Part shown: one piece after another, positions 1 through 7,941 of the stretch
Numbering within the stretch: position 1 is the first letter of the stretch
Layout of the letters: every line of letters begins with the position of its first letter
Origin: Microcoleus sp036705565
GTDB taxonomy: Bacteria; Cyanobacteriota; Cyanobacteriia; Cyanobacteriales; Microcoleaceae
Assembly: GCA_036705565.1 (NCBI GenBank)
Contig: JAUBUY010000035.1
Length of the DNA: 64,000 bases
Strand: one strand, 5' to 3'
Notes under the pieces: model-generated
The model's input: the letters and a program-made list of their open reading frames with translations, nothing else
Databases searched by the model: none
What the model was told of the DNA's origin: nothing
Translations under genes and position numbers: made by a program

Positions 1-561
1 TCCCGCCCGTCCTTTTTGGCCGGGCGGGACGCCCATCCCACTTTCAAAAGTGGAAGTTATTTAATTCTCATTCCTAATAGCGACTGCTCAGGGAGATTGT
101 GCTGTATTTTAACAAGAAAAACTTATTTGAATACCTGTAGTAATCTCGCTATGGCTCCTTTTAAATTGCTATTAATTCCGATACTTAAATATTTTAGCAC
201 CCTCATTTAGGCACTGTCCACAACTAGATTATTGGGAATCAAGCTAAAAAAAATACGTAGAATATCCGGCTTTTGTCTGCTTAGGGAGCTTTCTACTGAG
301 AGTAGTTGGTTTCAAAACAGCGAATTACCACGAATCAATTACTAATTGCCGATTAATTTATTCAGAGCGATTCTGTTAGTCAAGTAAATTTTTATCGTTT
401 TTGATCGCTGACAGCTAACCTTCAGCCCTAGGATCGGCTATATAATGTATTTGGAAGTACATTAATTTGTCCGCAAAGCGGTATAGTCCCATCGCCGCCG
501 ATCGCGTCAGCTTCTAAATAAACATAGTCCGCTGTCAATAACAGCAAGGAAGTGGGGAATC
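1..561. other. Gene-free 5' flank of the chemotaxis operon
   Basis: No credible gene. Bases 1-29 form a GC-rich inverted repeat (9-bp arms TCCCGCCCG / CGGGCGGGA around an 11-nt loop with a T run). It could be the terminator of a gene left of the window or one of the GC-rich palindromes common in this genome. The short open frame over it (16-210) has no family resemblance and reads through the palindrome. The remainder is AT-rich leader DNA ending in the ribosome-binding site of the response regulator at 562. Confidence 0.6.
441..446 (+). promoter_or_regulatory. Candidate -10 box of the chemotaxis operon
   Basis: A perfect TATAAT lies about 115 bases before the response regulator start, within an otherwise AT-rich leader. 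No good -35 hexamer is visible at 16-18 bp spacing, so an activator may be needed or the call may be wrong. It is the best promoter candidate between the left edge and the first gene. Confidence 0.35.
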
Positions 562-927
562 ATGTCCAAAATTTTAGTAGTGGACGACGTTAAGAGCGAA
601 CTAGAAATTATCTGCCGCATTCTTCAAGATGCCGGATTGGATGTGATGCGGGCAGGTGACGGCGAAGAAGCGATCGCCCTGATCCGCAAAACCCCTCCGG
701 CTTTGGTCGTTTTAGATGTAGTGATGCCACGAATGAACGGGTTTGAAGTGATCAGAGAATTGCGGGGCGATCGCACAACTGCCAAATTGCCCGTAGTATT
801 TTGTACTCATAAAAACACCGAGATCGATAAAGCTTGGGGAACTGATTTAGGGGCCGACGCTTACGTCAGTAAACCCTTTGAACCTCAACAACTCGTCCAC
901 ATAGTGCAGCGCCTGCTTTCAGCGTAA
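562..927 (+). CDS. CheY-like single-domain response regulator (PilH/HmpB-like)
   Basis: A stand-alone receiver domain of 121 residues with no output domain. The acidic pair is D9/D10, the phosphoacceptor is D52 in the LDVVMPRMNGF block, and the conserved lysine is K104 in SKPF. ATG is preceded by a GGAAGTGGGGA purine-rich site, which supports this start. It is followed on the same strand by CheW, a chemoreceptor, CheA and another CheW. That order resembles the cyanobacterial pil/hmp chemotaxis clusters that govern type IV pilus motility and hormogonium behaviour. It most likely receives phosphate from the CheA at 7942. A partner PatA/PilG-type regulator, usual in such clusters, would lie left of the window. 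Family identity is firm; the PilH assignment rests on gene order. Confidence 0.9.
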   Translation: MSKILVVDDVKSELEIICRILQDAGLDVMRAGDGEEAIALIRKTPPALVVLDVVMPRMNGFEVIRELRGDRTTAKLPVVFCTHKNTEIDKAWGTDLGADAYVSKPFEPQQLVHIVQRLLSA

Positions 928-1183
928 ACCGAATATAAAGCGATCGGCCGCTTCCCAAAAAACATTATACCGACAAACCCCGTTTTTTTTAATAAACTGG
1001 GTTTTTGAATTCCATAAAAGTTTATGTTTAATGATAAAAACCTGCTTATTTGCCCAACCGCGATTTATTTAACGGAAACATTTGAGGCACCCAAAGTGAT
1101 GCTGAAAAACTCGATGGGCGATCGGCTTTAGGGTCAAAGCAACACTCTAATTTGTAAGCTACACTAGAAACTAAAAATAAGCC

Positions 1184-1687
1184 ATGAAAATAACGGCTCC
1201 CCCCGCTGGGGGGAATCAGACAAGTGCAACAAAGCAATTTCTCCTGTTCGGTCAAGGAGGCAGTCTGTTCGGCATAGAATTAGATGCAGTGCGGGAAGTC
1301 CTTTCCCTCAAGGAACAACCGATTTCCCTGGTTCCCAATACCCAGCCATTTTTGCTGGGATTAACCAACTTGCGGGGCGAAATCTTAGCAGCGGCAGACT
1401 TTGGACTGTTTGTAGGTATTGAGTCGGTTGACACCTACCACCCAAACAGCCGCATCTTAGTGGTAGAAGCGCCCGATCCACGAGACGTGAGATTGTTGTC
1501 GAAAATGCGCCTGGGATTAGCCGTCTCCCGCGTCGAAGGAGTTTTACCTCTCAATCCCGATCGCATTGTCTCAGCACTAGATGTCAGTCCCGACCTAGCT
1601 CCATTCTTAAAAGGTCTGTACAATTCCGAAGGACGCTTGCTAATGATTGTCGATGTAGAAGCGATCGCCCATTCCGAACGCTGGTAA
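1184..1687 (+). CDS. CheW-like coupling protein (PilI/HmpC-like)
   Basis: A single CheW domain of 167 residues, which would dock the chemoreceptor at 1778 to the CheA at 7942. The family pattern is visible: GGSLFGIELDAVREV near residue 28, then LLGLTNLRGEILAAADFG near residue 60, and a C-terminal LLMIVDVEAI strand. The first 20 residues (KITAPPAGGNQ...) are a non-conserved tail. ATG at 1184 is used; no strong Shine-Dalgarno sequence is seen. The gene lies 256 bp after the response regulator and 90 bp before the receptor, so co-transcription is plausible. Confidence 0.88.
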   Translation: MKITAPPAGGNQTSATKQFLLFGQGGSLFGIELDAVREVLSLKEQPISLVPNTQPFLLGLTNLRGEILAAADFGLFVGIESVDTYHPNSRILVVEAPDPRDVRLLSKMRLGLAVSRVEGVLPLNPDRIVSALDVSPDLAPFLKGLYNSEGRLLMIVDVEAIAHSERW

Positions 1688-1777
1688 AAATCAACAATAC
1701 AGATAAGTCTGCAACGGCTGTGCATGAATAAATTTAACTAACGATCGTCGGCATCCGATTTGCCCATCCTTAATTTT

Positions 1778-4700
1778 ATGATCGAAATTCTCTATACCTG
1801 GATCGCAACGACTTTGACTCTGACATTGCCTGACTTTTCCCAATCGGTGGTAATTGGAGCTGCTAATTGCATCATTTGTGTGTGTTACTTTGCCATCGCC
1901 TGGATAATCAGCTTAGGTTTGTGGCGAAACCGTCAATTCGGGTTCGACATCTTCGCCACAGCCACAGCAGGCATATTTTGGAGCTGCGCTTTCGGCCACA
2001 GTGGCCACGCCGCCGAATACCTAGGGCTGCCCCACTCTCAGGTGGCACAAAGTGTGTTCGATTGGATAACTGTAATGGTGGCGCTCGTTTTTTTGAGTTT
2101 GTCCAACCGTTACGGATTCTTAGTAGGTTCCAAGCAAATCTTGAGCTCTAAAAAAGAAACAGAACAAGCACTGAGCGAAACTACCCAGCGATTTCACGCA
2201 ATCTTCGACCAAGCTTTTCAAGCGATCGCAGTATTAGATCCAGACGGTACTCTGATCGAAGCAAATCAGACAGCGCTAGAATTGGGCGATTTCCAAGCAT
2301 CAGAAGTGCTGGGGCTGAAATTTTGGCTGACACCAGGGTGGGCATCATCTCCAACCAACCAGCAGCGCCTAAAAACGAACATTAAACAAGTCTCGGCAGG
2401 CAAGTTTGTCCGGGAAGAATACGAAATCACCGGCCCCAACAACCATGTGACAGTAATTGATGTGTCCTTTAAGCCGCTGTTAAATGAAACAGGAGAAGTA
2501 TTTCAAATCCTCGCCGAAGGCCGCGACATTACCCAGCGCAAACAGACAGAAGCGACCTTGCAGCAGCTAACGGCAGAACTAGAGCAGCGAGTGAATGAAA
2601 GAACCGAGCAGCTCCTGCAAACTAATGCACAATTGGAACAGGAAATTCGCGATCGCACCGCAGTCCAAGAGCAATTAAAAGCCTCAGAACAATTCTTAAA
2701 CAACATCCTCAACAGCATCCCCGACCCGATTTACGTCAAAGACAAACAGCACCGCTGGTTAATATTAAACGATGCTTTTTGTCAACACCTAGGTCACAGC
2801 AGAGAAGAACTAATTGGCAAATCCTACGACCAGTTTTTGCCCAAACAGGAAGCAGAGACATATCGAAAAAAAGACGAATTAGTTTTTTTGACAAATACCA
2901 GCACCGAAATCCAAAAAACTATCACAGACCAAGCAGGAAACACCCGCTTTGTCTCCGCCAAAAAATCTACCTTTGTAGATGCCGACGGTAGACAATTTCT
3001 CGTTTGCGCGATTAGAGATATCACCAATCGCGTGCAAATGGAAGAACAACTGCGGCAGACACTGGCAGAAGTAGAAAGCTCCCAAAACTTGCTGCGAACA
3101 GTCATTGACGCTACGCCAGACTGCATTTTTGTCAAAGATCGAAACTTGCGCTACACCCTAGTCAATGCAGGTTTCGCCGCCGCCTTCGGCAAAACCCAAG
3201 CAGAAATTATCGGCAAAGACGACGCAGAAATTGGTATATCGGTCGATCGCATCTTCGCCAACTTCCAGGCCGAAACCGATTCCGAGAACCAAATCCAAAA
3301 CTTCCGGGCCGGCAACCACCTCGCGCCCGCCTCCAACGACTTAGCCACCTTAGCCGACGGCAAAGTACACACCTTCGACACCCAGAAATTGCCCCTCAAA
3401 GATGCAGAAGGCAACATTTTAGGAATGGTCGGCTTCGCGCGCGACATCACACAGCGCCGGAAATCTGAACAAGAACTCTTGCGATTCAAAGCAATTTTAG
3501 AAACCACAACAGACTGGGTAGGCATAGCCGACACCCAACAGCGCACCATTTATATCAACCGCGCAGCCAGAGAAATGTTGGGAGTTGGCGAGGACGCCGA
3601 TTTAACCGGAATCCGCATTTCTGACCTGACATCCCCCAAAAGTATCGACACTCTTGTGAACGTCGGCATCCCCGCAGCTTGCCGGGACGGGGTGTGGAGC
3701 GGCGAGACAGTTTGGCAGAGTTTAGACGGCGAAGAAATACCAGTTTCTCAAGTAATTGTTGCCCACAAATCCGAGAATTCAGAAGTTGAATTTATCTCAA
3801 CGATCGCCCGCAACATTACAGAACGCAAGCGCACAGAAGAAGCCTTGCAGCAGAACTTGCAAATGCTCGATCTTGCCAGCGATGGCTTGATCGTTCGGGA
3901 TATGGACGGCACCATTAATTATTGGAGTCAGGGAGCCGAACGGATGTACGGCTGGACAAAAAAAGCCGCCCTGGGGAAAGTCACCCATACTCTATTGCAC
4001 ACCATTTATCCCCAGCCTTTAGCCGCTATTTCGGCACAGTTAGAAGAGCAGGATTATTGGGAAGGAGAATTAATTCACACCACCAATTATGATACCAAAA
4101 TTACCGTATTCAGTCGCTGGAATTTGCAGCGAGACGAACAGGGAAAACCGAAAGCAATTTTAGAAACTAACAACGACATCACGGAGCGCAAGCAAGCAGA
4201 AATCGAAAAGCAAAGATTGATTTCGCTAGTAGAAAGTAGCTCTGATTTTATCGGCACGGCTACCCTGGAGGGAGAGGCAACATACCTGAATGTCGCGGGA
4301 ATGAAACTAGCAGGATTGCCAAATATTGAAGAAGTCAAAAGCAAAAGTATGTATGACTTCTTCTCAGTAGAAAATGGTAAGATTTTCCAAGAAGAAATCG
4401 TGCCGGCTACTGTGCGAGACGGTTTTTGGCAGGGTGAATTCCGGTTGAGGAACTTTCAAACCGGCGAAGACTTTCCGGTTGACTTCACCCTATTTACGGT
4501 CAAAAACCCAGAAACCGGCGAGCCGATCGGGTTGGCAACAGTTAGTCGCGACATCACCGATCGCAAACGCGCAGAAGAGATGCTGCGCGATCGCGAAAGA
4601 CTGTTCCGAGCCATTTTTGACCAATCGTTTCAATTAGTGGGGCTGCTCAAACCAGACGGAACCGTTTTGGAAGCCAACCAAACAGCCCTCGACATCGCCG

Positions 4701-7570
4701 GAATGGAGCGCGAAGACTTCGTAGGCACGCAGTTTGCAGATAATTTGTGGTGGCAAATTTCCCCAGAAGCCAAGCAAAAAGTGCAAGCTGCGATCGTAAA
4801 AGCCGCCGCCGGCGAGGTAGTCCGCTACGAAGCCGACGTGCTCGTTGCTGGGGGTGCTGTGATAACTGTGGACTTCTCCCTCAAGCCGATCGTAGACGAC
4901 AGCGGCAAAGTCGTGCTGCTGATTCCCGAAGCTCGCGACATCACCGATCGCAAAGCCCTAGAACGAGAATTAGTTTTGCGTCAAACCCGGTTTGACGCAT
5001 TTTTCACAGCCGCCCCGGCCTCAATGTTTATTTTTGACGAGCAGTTGCGCTTCGTCCAAGTTAACGAGAAATTAGCGGAAACCACAGGCGTCTCAGTTGC
5101 CGAACACCTCGGCAAGACGGTGAGGGAAGTTGTACCCCAAATGGTCGATACCCTACAGCCGATGTTGCAGCAGATTCTCGCCACCAACCAACCGTTTTTA
5201 AACGTTGAGGTGTCGGGTACAACCGTCAACGAACCGGGCCTCGTGCGAGATTGGCTGGCGTCATATTTTCCTTTGCCCGGAGCTGACGGCAAACCCATCG
5301 GTGTCGGCGGTGTGGCGATCGAAATTACCGATCGCAAAAAAGCAGAAGAAGAGCGCGATCGATTTTTTACCCTTTCCCTAGACTTGATTTGTATTATAAG
5401 TTTTGAAGGCAAATTCAAGCGTATCAATCCCTCTTGGGAAAACACACTCGGCTACAAGGCGCATGAACTCGAAGACAACTATTATATCGATTTAGTCCAT
5501 CCAGACGATCGCGAATCAACCCGAAAACAAGCGGAAAAAGTAGCTAGTGGCGCCGAATTAAAATCTTTTGAAAATCGCTACCGCTGCAAAGACGGTTCCT
5601 ACAAGTGGCTGTCGTGGAAAGTGCGACCTGAAACCGAACAACAGCTCATGTATGCAGTCGCTCGCGACGTTACTGAAAGCAAACAGGCGATGGTGCAACT
5701 GGAAAAAACAACAGCCCAATTAGCCCGTTCCGAAGACCAATTTCGGCAACAAACCAATCTCTTGCAACTGCTAATAAATAGCATTGGCGACGGCATAATT
5801 GCTGCCGACGAAAAAGGCAATTTTGTGTTGTTCAATCCCGCCGCCGCAGATATCTTTGGCACGGGTTCGACAGATACTCTTCCCGACGAATGGTCGGCAA
5901 GATACGGTTTATTCTTGCCCGATACGGTAACTCCCTATCCCACAGCCGAGATCCCCTTAACACGGGCAATTAGAGGAGAATCTCCTGAGAACGTAGAGGT
6001 TTTCACCCGCCACGCAGGGAATCCAGAGGGCCTGTGGGTGAAAATTACCGGCCGGCCGCTCAAAGACGAAACGGGCGCACTCAAAGGCGGCGTAGTCGTT
6101 TGCCGCAACGTCACCCAGGAAAGATCGTCCCAGCAGCAAATGCAGCAGTTGGCCGAGACACAGGAACGCTTGCTGCAAGAACTCAAAACGCGGCAAAATG
6201 CCCTAGACGAATCGGCGATCGTCAGCGAGACCGATCTGCAAGGCATGATTACCTACGTCAACGACGGATTCATTGAAATCTCCGGTTACAGCATGGGAGA
6301 ACTCCTGCACCGCAACCACCGCCTCGTCAATTCCGGCTACCATCCCAAATCATTTTTTGAAGAAATGTGGGTGACACTTTCTCGCGGTTTGGTGTGGAAA
6401 GGGGAAATCAAAAACCGACGCAAAGATGGCTCGTTTTACTGGGTAGATTCGACGATCTCCCCCATCTTTGATACCAGTGGCACAATAGTCAAATATATCG
6501 CCATTCGCTTTGACATTACCGAGCGCAAAGAGGCAGAAGAACGACTAGGAAAATTAGCAGCAGAACGTAAAGCTGAAGCTGATTCTCTGACGCAGCAAGT
6601 CCTTAAATTGTTGGGAGAAATTAAAGGCGCGGCTCAAGGCGACTTGACAGTCAGGGCGGAAGTGACTAACGATGTTTTAGGTGCTGTCGCCGACTCTTTC
6701 AACTTCTTAATCGGTTCTCTGCGGAAAGTAGTAACGGGAATTCAAACTTTAGCCGAACAGGTAACATCTGCCACCGACGAGTCAATTAACAATACCAGTC
6801 AACTCACCCAACAGGCAGAAATTCAAGCAGCAAAAATATCTGCCATCATGCGCGAAATAGAGCGGATTGTGAATTCGATCCGCGACGTGCGAGATGTTTC
6901 GGTGCGGGCCGAAACAGTGGCTCAGCAGTCTTCTCAAACGGCTGAAGTCGGCGGTATGGCGGTCGATCGAGCTGTCGAAGGCATTAACGGGCTCCGGTTG
7001 ACGATCGCCTCTACCTCGAAAATGATGAAACGTTTGGGCGAATCTTCGCAGCAAATTGGCAAAATTGTGACTTCGATTTCTCAACTTGCTTCGCAAACTA
7101 ATTTATTAGCTCTGAATGCTACTATTGAGGCGGCGCGAGCCGGCGAACAAGGTTTAGGCTTTGCAGTTGTTGCCGAAGAAGTGCGGAAATTAGCAGAAAG
7201 ATCCGCCGGCGCTACGGAGGAAATCTCGGAAATTGTCGGTACAATTCAAGAAGAAATCAGCCGCGTGATGAAGGCAATGGAATCGGGGACGCTGGAGGTA
7301 GTGGAAGGCACTAAGCTAGCAAGCGAAGCCAAAACTCACCTCAATGCCATCATCGAAGTTAGTCGAGAAATGAATGCTTTGGTGCAGAATATTACTATCG
7401 CATCTGCCAAGCAAACTGTTTCGGCTGAGGGAATTGCTAACAGTATGCAGCAAGTCAACGAGATTGCGAATACAACTGCACAAAAAGGTGCGGATGTCAA
7501 AGCATCTTTGGACGAGCTGTCTGGTTCTCTGGGCCAATTGCAAAAGTCGGTGGCGAATTTCCGCAGTTAG
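1778..7570 (+). CDS. Giant multi-PAS methyl-accepting chemotaxis protein (PilJ/HmpD-like)
   Basis: About 1930 residues. The N-terminus has three predicted membrane helices, followed by eleven PAS/PAC units. Each unit ends in a recognisable DIT-type motif: GRDITQRK, IRDITNRV, ARDITQRR, ARNITERK, NNDITERK, SRDITDRK, ARDITDRK, IEITDRKK, ARDVTESK, CRNVTQER, RFDITERK. A HAMP-like stretch (GDLTVRAEVTND) and a classic receptor signalling hairpin (ASQTNLLALNATIEAARAGE) follow. The membrane part contains C-A-F-G-H, a Cys-x3-His motif, 33 residues after a YFAI motif. This is the spacing of Tyr32 and Cys65 in the ethylene receptor ETR1, so it may be a diverged ETR1-like sensor. ATG at 1778 is preferred; a TTG at 1760 in frame would add six residues. 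Ligands of the PAS domains are unknown. Confidence 0.88.
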   Translation: MIEILYTWIATTLTLTLPDFSQSVVIGAANCIICVCYFAIAWIISLGLWRNRQFGFDIFATATAGIFWSCAFGHSGHAAEYLGLPHSQVAQSVFDWITVMVALVFLSLSNRYGFLVGSKQILSSKKETEQALSETTQRFHAIFDQAFQAIAVLDPDGTLIEANQTALELGDFQASEVLGLKFWLTPGWASSPTNQQRLKTNIKQVSAGKFVREEYEITGPNNHVTVIDVSFKPLLNETGEVFQILAEGRDITQRKQTEATLQQLTAELEQRVNERTEQLLQTNAQLEQEIRDRTAVQEQLKASEQFLNNILNSIPDPIYVKDKQHRWLILNDAFCQHLGHSREELIGKSYDQFLPKQEAETYRKKDELVFLTNTSTEIQKTITDQAGNTRFVSAKKSTFVDADGRQFLVCAIRDITNRVQMEEQLRQTLAEVESSQNLLRTVIDATPDCIFVKDRNLRYTLVNAGFAAAFGKTQAEIIGKDDAEIGISVDRIFANFQAETDSENQIQNFRAGNHLAPASNDLATLADGKVHTFDTQKLPLKDAEGNILGMVGFARDITQRRKSEQELLRFKAILETTTDWVGIADTQQRTIYINRAAREMLGVGEDADLTGIRISDLTSPKSIDTLVNVGIPAACRDGVWSGETVWQSLDGEEIPVSQVIVAHKSENSEVEFISTIARNITERKRTEEALQQNLQMLDLASDGLIVRDMDGTINYWSQGAERMYGWTKKAALGKVTHTLLHTIYPQPLAAISAQLEEQDYWEGELIHTTNYDTKITVFSRWNLQRDEQGKPKAILETNNDITERKQAEIEKQRLISLVESSSDFIGTATLEGEATYLNVAGMKLAGLPNIEEVKSKSMYDFFSVENGKIFQEEIVPATVRDGFWQGEFRLRNFQTGEDFPVDFTLFTVKNPETGEPIGLATVSRDITDRKRAEEMLRDRERLFRAIFDQSFQLVGLLKPDGTVLEANQTALDIAGMEREDFVGTQFADNLWWQISPEAKQKVQAAIVKAAAGEVVRYEADVLVAGGAVITVDFSLKPIVDDSGKVVLLIPEARDITDRKALERELVLRQTRFDAFFTAAPASMFIFDEQLRFVQVNEKLAETTGVSVAEHLGKTVREVVPQMVDTLQPMLQQILATNQPFLNVEVSGTTVNEPGLVRDWLASYFPLPGADGKPIGVGGVAIEITDRKKAEEERDRFFTLSLDLICIISFEGKFKRINPSWENTLGYKAHELEDNYYIDLVHPDDRESTRKQAEKVASGAELKSFENRYRCKDGSYKWLSWKVRPETEQQLMYAVARDVTESKQAMVQLEKTTAQLARSEDQFRQQTNLLQLLINSIGDGIIAADEKGNFVLFNPAAADIFGTGSTDTLPDEWSARYGLFLPDTVTPYPTAEIPLTRAIRGESPENVEVFTRHAGNPEGLWVKITGRPLKDETGALKGGVVVCRNVTQERSSQQQMQQLAETQERLLQELKTRQNALDESAIVSETDLQGMITYVNDGFIEISGYSMGELLHRNHRLVNSGYHPKSFFEEMWVTLSRGLVWKGEIKNRRKDGSFYWVDSTISPIFDTSGTIVKYIAIRFDITERKEAEERLGKLAAERKAEADSLTQQVLKLLGEIKGAAQGDLTVRAEVTNDVLGAVADSFNFLIGSLRKVVTGIQTLAEQVTSATDESINNTSQLTQQAEIQAAKISAIMREIERIVNSIRDVRDVSVRAETVAQQSSQTAEVGGMAVDRAVEGINGLRLTIASTSKMMKRLGESSQQIGKIVTSISQLASQTNLLALNATIEAARAGEQGLGFAVVAEEVRKLAERSAGATEEISEIVGTIQEEISRVMKAMESGTLEVVEGTKLASEAKTHLNAIIEVSREMNALVQNITIASAKQTVSAEGIANSMQQVNEIANTTAQKGADVKASLDELSGSLGQLQKSVANFRS

Positions 7571-7941
7571 TTATTCGTCATTAGTCATTAGTCATTGGTC
7601 ATATTAAATCCGGTTAAATACCACAATTCTGTAGGGGCGGGTTCATCAAAAATCTTGAATTATTACCGACAATCTGCATAAACCCGCCCCCTCCCAACGC
7701 AAAAAGTGCGATCGCATTTCTGTCGTTGGGGCAAGAAACCGGGTTTCTCCGAAAAATTTGGGTTGAGTACGATAAATCTAGGAAGAAACCCGGTTTCTCC
7801 GAAAAATTCGGGTTGAGTACGATAAATCTAGGAAGAAACCCGGTTTCACCAGATTATTTGGGTGGTGCGGGTTGAAATGAACCGGACATAATATAAGAAC
7901 TGACTAATGACTTATGACTGCTAACTAATGACTAATTTAAT
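7571..7941. repeat. Repeat-filled spacer between receptor and cheA
   Basis: No gene. It starts with TAATGAC-type heptamers (7574-7601, read on the minus strand) and then a GC-rich palindrome built on GTAGGGGCGGGTT / AACCCGCCCC (7631-7690). Next comes a 50-bp tandem repeat (7734-7850, copies starting at 7734, 7784 and 7834) whose unit contains AGAAACCGGGTTTCT and a GAGTACGATAAATCT tail. A second block of TAATGAC heptamers (about 7901-7935) ends just before the cheA start codon. The same repeat types recur through the window. Confidence 0.75.

Noticed and set aside
16..210. 64-residue gene at the left edge
   Set aside because: Starts inside a GC-rich palindrome and has no recognisable features.
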